Below are positions 1-9,362 of a stretch of 64,000 nucleotides of DNA, in pieces; position 1 is the stretch's first letter, and each line of letters begins with the position of its first letter. Made by a program: the position numbers and the translations under genes. Under the pieces are notes generated by a model that had not been told where the DNA came from, made no database searches, and worked only from the letters and a program-made list of their open reading frames with translations. Source of the DNA: Allobosea robiniae (GTDB taxonomy: Bacteria; Pseudomonadota; Alphaproteobacteria; Rhizobiales; Beijerinckiaceae); NCBI RefSeq assembly GCF_900102525.1, contig NZ_FNBZ01000001.1:186001-250000 (forward strand), in the 5' to 3' direction.

Positions 1-611
1 AAGATGAAGGTGGCGACGAGACCGATCAGGAACGCCCATATGATCAGGCTGCCGCCGGGACCCAGGTGCGGATCGGGAAGGTAAAGGCCGCGGTTGTTGA
101 GCAGCGCTCCAGCCGGCAGCGCGATCGACTGGCGCGGGTTCGGCAGCGGCTTCAGCACCGCGTTGTACCAGAAGAACAGCTGGAGCAGCAGCGGGATGTT
201 GCGGATGACCTCGACATAGATCATCGCCAGCTTGGAGATGACCCAGTTGTTCGACAGCCGGGCGACACCGACGAAGAAGCCGAGGAAGGTCGCGAAGATG
301 ATGCCGAGCCCGGCGACCAGCAGCGTGTTCAACAGGCCGACGATGAAGGCGTCGCCATAGGTCGAGCCGCCCGCGGCCGAGAACGGGATCAGCTTCTGGT
401 TGATGTCGAAGCCGGCGGCGTTGTGCCAGAAGCCGAAGCCGGAGGCGATCTTCTGCGCGCGCAGGTTCTCGATCGCGTTCGAAGCCGCCGACCAGATCAG
501 GAAGACGACGATCGCCACCAGAGCAGCCTGATAGACATAGCCCCGGACCTTCGGGTCGTAGAATAACGACGCCTTGCCGGGTGATACCTGTTCGCTCGGA
601 ATGCTCGACAC
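1..611 (-). CDS. aapQ: General L-amino acid ABC transporter permease AapQ (partial, 3' end outside window)
   Basis: Inner-membrane permease of the broad-specificity Aap amino-acid importer. About 203 N-terminal residues are visible and the gene runs off the left edge; family members are near 400 aa, so roughly half is missing. A GTG start at 611 is chosen because an in-frame TGA lies two codons upstream and an AAAGGG ribosome site sits about 8 bases before it. The protein opens SSIPSEQVSPGKASLFYDPK, then a first membrane helix (VYQAALVAIVVFLIWSAA), a long periplasmic loop and the permease core with VEVIRNIPLLLQLFFWYN, the conserved start of the HAAT-family permease domain. It lies downstream of two aapJ-type binding-protein genes on the same strand, the usual aapJQMP order. 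Confidence 0.9.
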   Translation of the reverse strand, partial: MSSIPSEQVSPGKASLFYDPKVRGYVYQAALVAIVVFLIWSAASNAIENLRAQKIASGFGFWHNAAGFDINQKLIPFSAAGGSTYGDAFIVGLLNTLLVAGLGIIFATFLGFFVGVARLSNNWVISKLAMIYVEVIRNIPLLLQLFFWYNAVLKPLPNPRQSIALPAGALLNNRGLYLPDPHLGPGGSLIIWAFLIGLVATFI

Positions 612-983
612 CTGTCACGCCCTTTTTGTTTCGCTTGTCGTGGCCGGCGATCCTGCAGCGGTGCGGTTGCGCTGCTGTCGTCTTGTTGTCCGTGCCACTC
701 TTCTGGTTTTGCGAACGGCGCCCGGCCGGCAGGCCGCGCGCCCTTCCCTTACGTCCCGGCCCGGCGCAGCGCGTTGCTCTGCGACAGGTATCCGGCACCG
801 GCGGCCGCCGGCGCGATGATGTTCCTCATGCGGTTCCCCTGTTCGGAGCGGGTTCGTCCCGCCCTCGGCCAGCCAGCAAGCTTCGCGCCAACCGGCGCGA
901 CCCCTGCCTCGATTCCTTCGTCTCGCACAGGGCTGCCTCGCCCTGTCCCGTCATCTTTCGAACCGGCCGCCCTCCGGTCGTCT
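612..983. other. Intergenic gap between aapQ and the second aapJ
   Basis: These 372 bases separate aapQ from the upstream binding-protein gene. Short open frames exist on both strands, but none has a family-like sequence or convincing ribosome site. The only feature seen is the AAAGGG ribosome site for aapQ. The gap is long for an operon of this type and may be a remnant of the duplication that produced the second aapJ. Confidence 0.5.
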
Positions 984-2024
984 TCAGCGGATCGGCGGAG
1001 CGTATTGCAGGCCCCCCTTGGTCCACAGCGCATTCTGGCCACGTTCGATCTTCAGAGGCGAGTCCCGACCGAGATTTCTCTCAAAAGATTCACCATAATT
1101 GCCGACATGGCGAACGATGCGATAGGCCCAGTCGCGATCCAGGCCGAGTGCCTCGCCGAAATGACCCTCCAGGCCGAGCAGCCGGCGGACGTCAGGCTGC
1201 TCCGAGGCCCGCATGGAATCGACATTGCCCTGGCCCACGCCCAGCTCTTCGGCATCGACCATGGCGAAGAGCGTCCACTTCACCAGGTCGAACCATTGGT
1301 CGTCGCCATGGCGCACGGCGGGGCCGAGTGGCTCCTTCGAGATCGTTTCGGGCAGGATGACGTGCTCCTGCGGCGCTGCCAGCTTCATCCGCTGGATCGC
1401 CAGCCCGGCCCGGTCATAGGCATAGGCGTCGCAGCGGCCGCTGGCATAGGCGTCGACGGTTTCCTCGCTGCCCTTGAAGGTGACGATCTCGTATTTCAGG
1501 CCGTGGCTGCGAAAGAAGTCGGCAACATTGAGCTCGGTCGTGGTGCCCTGCTCGGTGCAGACGGACGAGCCCGCAAGCTGCAAGGCAGAAGTCAGACCGA
1601 GCCTGGCACGAACCATGAAGCCTTCGCCGCCATAGAAATTGATGCCGGTGAAGTTGAGACCGAGTGCGGCATCGCGCGCCATCGACCAGGTCGAGGTGCG
1701 TGACAGAAGATCGACCTCGCCCGTCTGGAGCGCGGTGAAGCGGTCCTTCGACAGGAGGGGAATGAATTTCACCTTCTCGGGATCGTCGAAGATCGCGGCC
1801 GCGACGGCCCGGCAGAGATCGACATCGAAACCGGTCCAGCGCCCCTGCCTGTCGGGAATGGAAAACCCCGCCAGCGAGGGAGCCACGCCGCAGATGACGG
1901 CGCCGCGATGCCTGACCTGCTCCAGCAGGCCGCCGGCGGGCGCCGCTCGTCCACTGTCGGGCGCGAGGGCGGCCATGGCGGCCAATGCCAGCGCAAGGAT
2001 GGTCGGCATCCTGGCCTTTCCCAT
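984..2024 (-). CDS. Amino-acid ABC transporter substrate-binding protein, second AapJ paralogue
   Basis: Periplasmic binding protein (346 aa) for an amino-acid ABC importer. It has a signal peptide (MGKARMPTILALALAAMAAL) and the full SBP_bac_3-type fold: GFDVDLCRAVAAAIFDD near the N-terminus, KDRFTALQTGEVDLL, TEQGTTTELNVADFF, and the AapJ C-terminal signature HVGNYGESFERNLG followed by LWTKGGLQYAPPIR. It aligns end to end with the gene immediately upstream (2169-3191), with well over half of residues identical by eye. The start could also be the Met at 2009, which has GGGAAAGG before it. The tandem copy implies altered specificity or dosage. The ligand cannot be told from sequence. Confidence 0.88.
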   Translation of the reverse strand: MGKARMPTILALALAAMAALAPDSGRAAPAGGLLEQVRHRGAVICGVAPSLAGFSIPDRQGRWTGFDVDLCRAVAAAIFDDPEKVKFIPLLSKDRFTALQTGEVDLLSRTSTWSMARDAALGLNFTGINFYGGEGFMVRARLGLTSALQLAGSSVCTEQGTTTELNVADFFRSHGLKYEIVTFKGSEETVDAYASGRCDAYAYDRAGLAIQRMKLAAPQEHVILPETISKEPLGPAVRHGDDQWFDLVKWTLFAMVDAEELGVGQGNVDSMRASEQPDVRRLLGLEGHFGEALGLDRDWAYRIVRHVGNYGESFERNLGRDSPLKIERGQNALWTKGGLQYAPPIR

Positions 2025-2130
2025 GGCGGAATCAGACCCGGGTGACAGCAGCGGCGACACCACCCGGCAATCGACATTCAGATGATCGCGGCCGATCAAC
2101 GAGGACCGCTTCGGCGAGCGCATGCGAGAA

Positions 2131-2160
2131 CGGGGCGCCGGTCAGACAACCGGCGCCCCG
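2131..2160. terminator. Strong GC hairpin between the two aapJ genes
   Basis: A perfect 12-bp inverted repeat (CGGGGCGCCGGT, 6-base loop, ACCGGCGCCCCG) lies 8 bases beyond the stop codon of the 2169-3191 gene. There is no T-run on the minus strand. It may therefore act as a 3' mRNA-stabilising or partial-attenuating structure, as is common after binding-protein genes, rather than as a full terminator. Confidence 0.55.
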
Positions 2161-2168
2161 CATGCCTC

Positions 2169-3191
2169 TCAGCGAACCGGCGGGGCGTATTGCAGGCCGC
2201 CCTTGGTCCAGAGACCGTTCTGGCCGCGGGCGATCTTGAGCAGCGAGCCCTGGCCCACGTTGCGCTCGAAGGATTCGCCGTAGTTGCCGACATGCTTGAC
2301 GATGCGGACGACCCAGTCCGGCGTCAGGCCGATCTGCTCGCCGAACTTGCCCTCGGTGCCGAGCAGACGCTTGATCTCGGGGTTCTCGGACTTCAGCTGC
2401 TGATCGACATTCGCCTGGGTGACGCCGAGCTCCTCGGCGTTCAGCATGGCGAAATGGGTCCACTTCACCAGGTTGAACCACTGCGGGTCATTGTTGCGGA
2501 CGGAGGGGCCGAGCGGCTCCTTCGAGATGATCTCGGGCAGAACGAGATGCTCGTCGGGGTTCGTCAGCTTCAGGCGTTCGGCATAGAGGCCCGAGGCGTC
2601 CGTGGTGAAGGCGTCGCAGCGACCGGCATCGTAAGCCTTGACCGTCTCGTCCGAGGTCGCGAAGGCGACGACTTCGTACTTGAGGTTGTTGGCACGGAAA
2701 TAGTCGGCGAGGTTGAGCTCGGTCGTGGTGCCCTGCTGGGTGCAGACCGACGCGCCCGAAAGCTGCAGCGCCGAATTCACGCCGAGCTTCTTGCGGACCA
2801 GGAAGCCCTGGCCGTCATAATAGTTCACGCCGGTGAAGAGCAGGCCGAGCGAGGCGTCGCGCGTCATCGTCCAGGTCGAGTTGCGGACGAGCACGTCGAC
2901 TTCGCCCGACTGGAGCGCGGTGAAGCGATCCTTGGCCGAGAGCGGGATGAACTTCACCTTGCTGGGATCGTTGAAGATCGTCGCGGCGATGGCACGGCAA
3001 AGATCGACGTCGAGCCCCTTCCAGTTGCCCTGCGCATCCGGCACGCCGAAGCCGGCGAGGCCGGTGTTCGAGCCGCAGTTGAGAATGCCGCGCTGCTTGA
3101 CCTGCGCCAGCGTGGCCTGGGCCGAAGCCCCCGTCGCGGACATCGCCAGGCCGATGCCTGCTGCAAGGGCGGCTGCTACAAACTTCTTCAT
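2169..3191 (-). CDS. aapJ: General L-amino acid ABC transporter substrate-binding protein AapJ
   Basis: Periplasmic binding protein (340 aa) of the broad-specificity Aap importer. A classic signal peptide (MKKFVAAALAAGIGLAMSA, ending GASAQ) precedes the mature domain: LKQ/VKQRGILNCG start region, GLDVDLCRAIAATIFND, TQQGTTTELNLADYF and the AapJ-typical C-terminus HVGNYGESFERNVG ... TKGGLQYAPPVR. Length matches the family (about 340 aa). It is the first gene of the leftward aap cluster and is divergent from metC, an arrangement known in rhizobia. The roughly 260-bp divergent spacer should hold both promoters; no specific operator was recognised. Confidence 0.93.
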   Translation of the reverse strand: MKKFVAAALAAGIGLAMSATGASAQATLAQVKQRGILNCGSNTGLAGFGVPDAQGNWKGLDVDLCRAIAATIFNDPSKVKFIPLSAKDRFTALQSGEVDVLVRNSTWTMTRDASLGLLFTGVNYYDGQGFLVRKKLGVNSALQLSGASVCTQQGTTTELNLADYFRANNLKYEVVAFATSDETVKAYDAGRCDAFTTDASGLYAERLKLTNPDEHLVLPEIISKEPLGPSVRNNDPQWFNLVKWTHFAMLNAEELGVTQANVDQQLKSENPEIKRLLGTEGKFGEQIGLTPDWVVRIVKHVGNYGESFERNVGQGSLLKIARGQNGLWTKGGLQYAPPVR

Positions 3192-3455
3192 CGGTACTCT
3201 CCCGTTGGAACCCCTGTCCGGCTGATGCCGGAAGATTTGTCTGGTCCCGCCGCCGGCGGCTTTTTCGCCGCTCGGTTCATCCCGCTTTCGCGCGGCGTCC
3301 CCATATCATCGCGTCGATTGCCAGAGCGACTCATGAGCGTCAAGCAACCGCCATACGCATGAGCCGCCCCTTGTTCGCTGCATATATCACATGCGAGTTT
3401 GTGGGGAGTGGTCAAGCCCGGCCACAATTTTTCCGTTTTTTGGCCGTGCCTTTCC

Positions 3456-4646
3456 ATGAAAAAGCTGACTTCGCCTGAATTTGCGCGCCTCGGCGAGCGC
3501 ACGCGCCTCGTCCTGGCAGGCCGCGACCCCGCCGACAGCTACGGGTTTGTCAATCCGCCTATCGTACGAGGCTCGACGGTGGTCTATCCGAACACCGAGG
3601 ACTTCCTGGTGCGCAAGGCGCGCTACACCTACGGCACGGACGGCAACCCGACGATCGACGCGCTGATCGCCGCCGCCAACACGATCGAGGGCGGCGCGGG
3701 CGTCGTCGTGACGCCATCGGGCCTGATGGCCTGCACACTTGCCTTTCTCGCCATGCTCTCGGCCGGCGATCACGTTCTGGTGACGGACAGCGTCTACCGG
3801 CCGACGCGGATCTTCTGCGATACCTTCCTGAAGCGGATGGGCGTCGAGACGACCTATTACGACCCGCTGGTCGGCGCCGACATCGTCAAGCTGTTCAAGC
3901 CGAACACCAGGGCGATCTGGACCGAGGCTCCGGGCTCGCAGACCTTCGAGATGCAGGATATCCCGGCCATCGTCGCGGCTGCGCATGAGCGCGACATTCT
4001 CGTCGCGATGGACAACACCTGGGCGACGCCGCTGTTCTTCGATGCCCATGGCTTCGGCGTCGACCTCTCCGTGCAGGCCGGCACCAAATATTACGCCGCC
4101 CATTCCGACGTGCTGATCGGCACCGTCTCGGCCCGCACGCCGGAGCTGTTCAAGGCGTTGCGCGCAACCTGGGGCCAGCTCGGCCTGATCATCGCCCCGG
4201 AAGACGCCTTCCTGACGCTGCGCGGCATGCGCACGATGGCAATCCGCCTGAAGGAGCAGATGCCAGCCGGCATCGCCATGGCGGAATGGCTGCGCGGGCG
4301 GCCCGAGGTCGCTCAGGTCCTGCACCCTGCCCTGCCGGGCGCGCCCGGGCACGAGATCTGGAAGCGCGATTTCACCGGCGCCTCCTCGCTCTTCACCTTC
4401 GAATTGAAACCGGTCTCGATGAAAGCCGTCGGCGCGATGCTGGACGGGCTGACGCTGTTCGGGATCGGCGCGTCCTGGGGCGGCTATGAGAGCCTCGTCC
4501 TGCCCTTCGACTGCAAGAGCTATCGCACTGCGACCGAGCCCGGCTTCAAGGGCCCGACGATCCGCATCCATATCGGGCTGGAGGACATCGAGGACCTCAA
4601 GGCCGATCTCGATGCCGGCTTCGCGCGGTTGCGGGCGGTCGGCTGA
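3456..4646 (+). CDS. metC: Cystathionine beta-lyase (PLP enzyme of methionine synthesis)
   Basis: Cleaves cystathionine to homocysteine, ammonia and pyruvate in the cytoplasm. The 396-aa protein belongs to the Cys/Met-metabolism PLP family: it has YGTDGNPTIDAL, the substrate loop TEAPGSQTFEMQDIP, MDNTWATPLFF, and the Schiff-base lysine K211 in the sequence VQAGTKYYAAHSD. The Met at 3456 (MKKLTSPEF) is preferred over the in-frame Met at 3399 because homologues begin here and the extra 19 residues look non-conserved. It stands alone, divergent from aapJ and followed by palindromic repeats. Confidence 0.93.
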   Translation: MKKLTSPEFARLGERTRLVLAGRDPADSYGFVNPPIVRGSTVVYPNTEDFLVRKARYTYGTDGNPTIDALIAAANTIEGGAGVVVTPSGLMACTLAFLAMLSAGDHVLVTDSVYRPTRIFCDTFLKRMGVETTYYDPLVGADIVKLFKPNTRAIWTEAPGSQTFEMQDIPAIVAAAHERDILVAMDNTWATPLFFDAHGFGVDLSVQAGTKYYAAHSDVLIGTVSARTPELFKALRATWGQLGLIIAPEDAFLTLRGMRTMAIRLKEQMPAGIAMAEWLRGRPEVAQVLHPALPGAPGHEIWKRDFTGASSLFTFELKPVSMKAVGAMLDGLTLFGIGASWGGYESLVLPFDCKSYRTATEPGFKGPTIRIHIGLEDIEDLKADLDAGFARLRAVG

Positions 4647-4662
4647 GCTTGGGCCACCCGGC

Positions 4663-4705
4663 CGTCATTCCCGGGCGAAGCGCAGCTTCGACCCCGGAAT
4701 CTCAG
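4663..4705. repeat. Extragenic palindrome (GTCATTCCCGGGCGAAGC type)
   Basis: The sequence ATTCCCGGGCGAAG-CGCAG-CTTCGACCCCGGAAT forms an imperfect stem with an inner CGAAG/CTTCG arm. This resembles REP-like elements that are abundant in Rhizobiales intergenic regions. It directly follows the metC stop codon and may help end transcription. Confidence 0.6.
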
Positions 4706-4730
4706 GACGAGAAGGCGCCGGAACCTTCGG

Positions 4731-4817
4731 CGTCATTGCGAGCGCAGCGAAGCAATCCAGGGCGGCGGAGCTCTACGACCCCTGGATTGCTTCGCCGCTT
4801 CGCTCCTCGCAATGACG
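4731..4817. repeat. Long inverted extragenic repeat (CGTCATTGCGAG type)
   Basis: Two arms beginning CGTCATTGCGAG and both containing GCGAAGCAATCCAG are inverted around a short spacer (GCGGCGGAGCTCTACGA). The arms are about 32 and 38 bases and differ mainly by a 6-base insertion. This is a typical Rhizobiales dispersed palindrome. It lies between the convergent genes metC and ppx and can fold into a long hairpin on either strand. Confidence 0.75.
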
Positions 4818-4830
4818 GCAGGGGAAGGCC

Positions 4831-6405
4831 TCAGAGCCTGCCGATCTCGAAATCGCGGCCGAGCAGCTTCGCGAGCTGCTTGAGCCGCCCCTCGACACGC
4901 TCGCTTGCCAGCGCCGACAGATCGTCGGGAAACCGCAGCAGCAGGCGATTGTCGACGCAGGCCGCCGGGATGCGCGGCAGGATGCCCGCCATGCCGGCCG
5001 AAAGCAGATAGGCGACGCGGAAGATCGCCGCGATCAGCAGCGCCCGCGCGAGAATGGCCGGCGGCAACAGCGTCTTCAGTCCGGCCGCCCCCGGCGAGCT
5101 CGCCTTCATCCCGGCATAGCGGTGGAAGATCGCCAGCGCCAGGAAAGCCCGCCCGACATGGTCGATGCCGGTGAAATAGGCATGGGCGATGACGTTCATG
5201 CTCTGCTCACCGCGATAATCCGGATGGGCGCGCCAGCCGATATCGGAAAGCAGGCAGACGGTCTCGATCATCCGGCCGGATGGCTCGTCCTGCGGCAGGC
5301 CGGCCGTTTCGAGGATGCCGCGGGTCCAATTGATCAGCTCGGCCGCATGGCGCGGATCGCGTGCGCGCAGCAGGTTGTAGTCACGCGCCGCCTGCAAGAG
5401 CGGATCAGCATTCTGCTCCTCCGGCGAGAGCTGCTCGTGCAGCAGGCCTTCGCGCACGCCCTGCGCCGAGATGATGATGCCCCGCGGCTTGCCGCGCTTG
5501 ATCAGCTCATCGAGCACCAGCGCGCCATAGGCGAGCAGCGGACGGCGGGCCGACGAAACCGAATCGATCGCATCGAGCACCGAGGCATCGGCCCGCTCGA
5601 CCAGCTTGACGAAATCGGCGACGTCGCGCGTCGGCACGGCATAGCCGTGCATCACGTTGAGCGGATAGGCCATGCGGTGCTGATGAAGGGTGGCAAGCGC
5701 GCGCCAGGTCCCACCGACGGCATAGAAGTCCCGCCCCTTCATTGCAGCGAGCTGCGGCAGCTTGTCGAGTTCGTCCTTGACGATTTTCTCGGCAGCTCTC
5801 AGCGAGCCCTTCGAGCGGTCGAGCAAGGCAAGACCGCCGAGCGGCACGCTGGCGCCCTGCCCCACCGAACCGCCCTTGACCGAGATCAGCTCCAGGCTGC
5901 CGCCGCCGAGGTCGCCGACGACACCGTCCGGCACATCGAAGCCCGAGATCACGCCGAGGCCGGAGAGCACGGCTTCGCGCCCGCCCGAGATCAGTTCGAT
6001 CGGCTGGCCGATCGCCTCCTCGGCACGCGCGATGAACTCGGGCCCGTTGCTGGCATAGCGCGCCGCCGCCGTCGCGATGACGCGGAGTTCCCCGACATGC
6101 ATGGCTTCGCAGAGGATGCGGAAGCGGACGAGCGCGTTGATCGCCTTGGCGATGGCATCGTCGGCGAGGCGTCCCGTCGTGGCGACCTGGCGACCGAGAC
6201 CCGCCATCTCCTTCTCGTTGAAGACCTGGGCGGGCGCGCGCGCCAGCATCTCGTAGACGACAAGACGGACCGAGTTCGAGCCGATATCGACGATGGCAAT
6301 GGTATGGGAGAGCGCGAGCCGCCCCGGCGCGTGCCTGGGCTCAGGCCTTGCGTCCCCCTCGGCGTGCGAGGGAGCGGGGACTTGAATTGGAGAGCGATTT
6401 TCCAC
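4831..6405 (-). CDS. ppx: Exopolyphosphatase / guanosine pentaphosphate phosphatase family protein (Ppx/GppA)
   Basis: Releases phosphate from polyphosphate chains, opposing the adjacent Ppk, or hydrolyses pppGpp. The 524-aa cytoplasmic protein carries the actin-like ATPase signatures of the family: phosphate-1 loop [11 protein letters not shown] (residues 39-49), the conserved [12 protein letters not shown] region (109-120) and phosphate-2 GDLGGGS (164-170). The C-terminal half is the helical HD-like region of long Ppx proteins. The first 35 residues are a weakly conserved extension. The only clear ATG overlaps the end of ppk by 65 bases, so translation is probably coupled. A non-ATG start closer to residue 33 cannot be excluded. 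Confidence 0.9.
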   Translation of the reverse strand: MENRSPIQVPAPSHAEGDARPEPRHAPGRLALSHTIAIVDIGSNSVRLVVYEMLARAPAQVFNEKEMAGLGRQVATTGRLADDAIAKAINALVRFRILCEAMHVGELRVIATAAARYASNGPEFIARAEEAIGQPIELISGGREAVLSGLGVISGFDVPDGVVGDLGGGSLELISVKGGSVGQGASVPLGGLALLDRSKGSLRAAEKIVKDELDKLPQLAAMKGRDFYAVGGTWRALATLHQHRMAYPLNVMHGYAVPTRDVADFVKLVERADASVLDAIDSVSSARRPLLAYGALVLDELIKRGKPRGIIISAQGVREGLLHEQLSPEEQNADPLLQAARDYNLLRARDPRHAAELINWTRGILETAGLPQDEPSGRMIETVCLLSDIGWRAHPDYRGEQSMNVIAHAYFTGIDHVGRAFLALAIFHRYAGMKASSPGAAGLKTLLPPAILARALLIAAIFRVAYLLSAGMAGILPRIPAACVDNRLLLRFPDDLSALASERVEGRLKQLAKLLGRDFEIGRL

Positions 6406-8572
6406 GTCCGGACAGACTCGGGTTCGTCATGAAGTACTTATGCGCATTGAACGGCTCTTCGTTCGGCGCGGGGACAATGCGGCGCGAGCCGCCATCGGGC
6501 AATATCGTCCAGCTCTGCTCGTTGTCGAGCAGGTTGGCCAACATGATCTGATCCAGCAACTGCTGATGCACCGTCGGATTCAGGATCGGGGTCAGCGCCT
6601 CGACGCGACGATCGAGATTGCGCGGCATCAGATCGGCCGAGGAGATGTAGATCTTGGCCTTGGGTCCGGGCATGCCGTGGCCGGCACCGAAAGCGTAGAT
6701 GCGCGTATGCTCGAGGAAGCGGCCGATGATCGACTTGACGCGGATATTCTCGGACAAGCCGGGCACGCCCGGCCGCAGGCAGCAGATGCCGCGCACGACG
6801 AAGTCGATCTCGACGCCGGCCTGGCTCGCGTCATAGAGCGCGTCGATGATCTCCGGATCGACCAGCGAATTGCACTTGCCCCAGATCGCGCCCTTGCGGC
6901 CGGCCTTCACATGGGCGACCTCCTCGGCGATATCGGCGAGCAGACGCTGCTTCAGACCAGTCGGCGAGACGGCCATGCGCTCCAGCCCGGCCGGCTCGGC
7001 ATAGCCGGTGATGAAGTTGAAGACGCGCGCGACGTCCTGCGCGATCACCGGATCGGCGGTGAAGAAGGAGACGTCGGTATAGATGCGCGCCGTGATCGGG
7101 TGGTAGTTGCCGGTCGCGATATGGCAGTAGCTGACGAGCTGCCCCGCCTCGCGGCGCACCACCAGCGAGAGCTTGGCGTGGGTCTTCAGCTCGATGAAGC
7201 CATAGACGACCTGGACACCGGCGCGCTCCATCTCCTTGGCCCAGCGGATATTGGCTTCCTCGTCGAAGCGGGCCTTGAGCTCGACCAGTGCCGTCACCGA
7301 CTTGCCGGCCTCGGCCGCTTCCGTCAGCGCCTTGACGATCGGCGAGTTCGATGAGGTGCGGTAGAGCGTCTGCTTGATCGCGACGACATTGGGATCGCGC
7401 GCCGCCTGCTGCAGGAACTGCACGACGACGTCGAAGCTCTCATAGGGATGGTGGACGAGCAGGTCCTTCTGGCGGATCGCAGCGAAGCAATCGCCGCCAT
7501 GCTCGCGGATACGCTCGGGGAAACGGGCATTGTACGGCTTGAACTTCAGGTCCGGTCGGTCGACGCCGACGAGCTGCGAGAGCTCGGTCAGGCCGATCAG
7601 GCCGTTGACCTCGACGACCTCGTCGCTGTCGACCTTGAGCTCGCGCACGATCAAACGGCGCAGATGGTCGGGCATGCCGGTCGAGAGCTCGAGCCGGATC
7701 ACCACGCCGAGGCGCCGCTGCTTGAGCATGGTTTCGAAGACGCGGACGAGGTCCTCGGCCTCCTCCTCGATGTCGAGATCGGAATCGCGGATGATGCGGA
7801 AGGAACCCGCCCCCTTCACCTCGTAGCCGGGGAAGAGCTTGCTGATGAACAGCGAGACCGCGTCGTCGAGCGCGATGAAGCGATGCAAACCCTCGCGCGC
7901 CAGGTCCGGCAATTCGATGAAGCGGTCGATCTTGGTGGGCACGCGGATCAACGCGTCGAGCTGACGGCCATCATTCTTGCGCTCCAGCGCCAGCGCGATG
8001 GTGAAGCCCAGATTGGGAATGAAGGGGAAGGGATGCGCCGGGTCGATCGCCAGCGGCGTCAGCACCGGGAAGATGTAATTGAGGAAGTAGTCCTCCAGCC
8101 AGATTCGGTCCTGCGCGCCGATATCGCCGGGCTGGAGCAGGTGGATGCGGTTCTCGTGCAGCTCATGACGCAATTCGGCCCAGCGCGCCTGCTGGTCGGC
8201 GGTCAGTGCCGCGACGGCCTCGCCGATGGCGACGAGCTGGCCGGCGGGCGTCAGGCCGTCCTGGCTGCGCGTGGTCACGCCGGCCTTGAGCTGCTCACGC
8301 AGGCCGGAGACGCGGACCATGAAGAATTCGTCGAGATTGTTCGCGGAGATCGAGAGGAAGCGCAGCTGCTCCAGCAGCGGGTGGCTGCGATTCGAGGCTT
8401 CCTCCATGACGCGGCGATTGAACTGGAGCCAGGAGAGCTCACGGTTCATGAAACGCTCCGGCTGCTGGCGCAGGGGCGCCGCATCAGCCTCGCTGGAGAG
8501 CTTCTCCGACTCGTCGATCACCGTGTCGAGGGTCATGCGCTTCACTCGCGTCCTGGTCGTCTTGCCGCTCAT
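6341..8572 (-). CDS. ppk1: Polyphosphate kinase 1
   Basis: Reversibly polymerises the gamma-phosphate of ATP into inorganic polyphosphate. At 743 aa it is slightly longer than typical Ppk1 (about 690-720). Visible signatures are the N-terminal [16 protein letters not shown] (44-59), [10 protein letters not shown], the phosphorylated-histidine motif KTHAKLSL with H465, [10 protein letters not shown] (482-491), and the second catalytic histidine H622 in EHTRIYAF. A low-complexity N-terminal tail of about 40 residues and a Ser/Arg-rich C-terminal tail flank the core. ppx overlaps its 3' end, so synthesis and degradation of polyphosphate are encoded in one transcript. Confidence 0.95.
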   Translation of the reverse strand: MSGKTTRTRVKRMTLDTVIDESEKLSSEADAAPLRQQPERFMNRELSWLQFNRRVMEEASNRSHPLLEQLRFLSISANNLDEFFMVRVSGLREQLKAGVTTRSQDGLTPAGQLVAIGEAVAALTADQQARWAELRHELHENRIHLLQPGDIGAQDRIWLEDYFLNYIFPVLTPLAIDPAHPFPFIPNLGFTIALALERKNDGRQLDALIRVPTKIDRFIELPDLAREGLHRFIALDDAVSLFISKLFPGYEVKGAGSFRIIRDSDLDIEEEAEDLVRVFETMLKQRRLGVVIRLELSTGMPDHLRRLIVRELKVDSDEVVEVNGLIGLTELSQLVGVDRPDLKFKPYNARFPERIREHGGDCFAAIRQKDLLVHHPYESFDVVVQFLQQAARDPNVVAIKQTLYRTSSNSPIVKALTEAAEAGKSVTALVELKARFDEEANIRWAKEMERAGVQVVYGFIELKTHAKLSLVVRREAGQLVSYCHIATGNYHPITARIYTDVSFFTADPVIAQDVARVFNFITGYAEPAGLERMAVSPTGLKQRLLADIAEEVAHVKAGRKGAIWGKCNSLVDPEIIDALYDASQAGVEIDFVVRGICCLRPGVPGLSENIRVKSIIGRFLEHTRIYAFGAGHGMPGPKAKIYISSADLMPRNLDRRVEALTPILNPTVHQQLLDQIMLANLLDNEQSWTILPDGGSRRIVPAPNEEPFNAHKYFMTNPSLSGRGKSLSNSSPRSLARRGGRKA

Positions 8573-8657
8573 GCCGCCGTTGAAGCCATTCTAGTGCGAC
8601 GGTTCGATGACAAGCGACATGATTTGAAGCATGCGGCCTGCGCAGAGATGGCCGGGT

Positions 8658-9356
8658 TCAACCCGGCTCCTCCGGGAACAGTTCCGCCAGCGCCTCCTGC
8701 ACCAGCGGGCGCGTCACCCGGCGTCCGCGTTCGAGCGCGAGCCGGTCGAGCCGATCGACGACCTGCCGCGCGGCGGCGAAGGAACGTTCCATCCGCATGG
8801 CCAAGCTGTCGATCACGGCGATATCGACCACGAGCTGGCGGTCGATGAAGAGCTTGACCAGCAGTGCCCGCAGCAGCCCGTCATCCGGCGGCTCGATCGT
8901 CGCGGCCGGCGCCAGCCGAAGCCGCGACAGCAGATCCGGCACGCTCACGCCCCAGAGATCGGGCGCGCTTCGCGCCGTCAGCAGTAGGAAGCCGCCGCGC
9001 GCCTTGATCGCGTTCATCAGGTGAAACAGGGCTCGCTCGTCGAGGCGGCCGGCATCGCAATCCTCGATCACCAGCGCCCCGCCGGACACGAGGTGGGGCA
9101 CCTCCGCCTCGTTCAGCTCCGCTGCCGAAATCGTCCAGGCATGGGCGGCGCGGGCCCAGATCGCGGCAAGATGGGTCTTGCCGGCCCCTTCCGGCCCGGT
9201 CAGGCGCAGCCAGGCCTCCGGCCAGGCGGGCCAGCTCTCGATCAGGCTGTAAGCCGCCTCGTTGGAAGAGCCGACAAGAAAATCCTCGACGCCATGGCGG
9301 CTGTCGACCGGCAGGTCGAAGGCGAGCTGGCGCGGGCGTGGCGGAATGTCGGACAT
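8658..9356 (-). CDS. hdaA: HdaA-type DnaA regulatory inactivator (AAA+ homologue of DnaA)
   Basis: Works with the beta sliding clamp to stimulate ATP hydrolysis by DnaA and prevent over-initiation. The 232-aa protein has a clamp-binding-like motif QLAFDL at residues 10-15, Walker A GPEGAGKT (54-61) and Walker B ALVIEDCD (94-101). The C-terminal lid is alpha-helical, and DnaA domain IV is absent, as in Hda/HdaA. It lies 6 bases downstream of the AI-2E-type transporter gene on the same strand, a linkage common in alphaproteobacteria. Chromosomal context and length favour HdaA over a generic DnaA/Hda fragment. Confidence 0.85.
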   Translation of the reverse strand: MSDIPPRPRQLAFDLPVDSRHGVEDFLVGSSNEAAYSLIESWPAWPEAWLRLTGPEGAGKTHLAAIWARAAHAWTISAAELNEAEVPHLVSGGALVIEDCDAGRLDERALFHLMNAIKARGGFLLLTARSAPDLWGVSVPDLLSRLRLAPAATIEPPDDGLLRALLVKLFIDRQLVVDIAVIDSLAMRMERSFAAARQVVDRLDRLALERGRRVTRPLVQEALAELFPEEPG

Positions 9357-9362
9357 GGCGTC

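Noticed and set aside
612..983. Possible small genes between aapQ and the second aapJ
   Set aside because: No frame has a ribosome site or hydrophobic or conserved-looking sequence.
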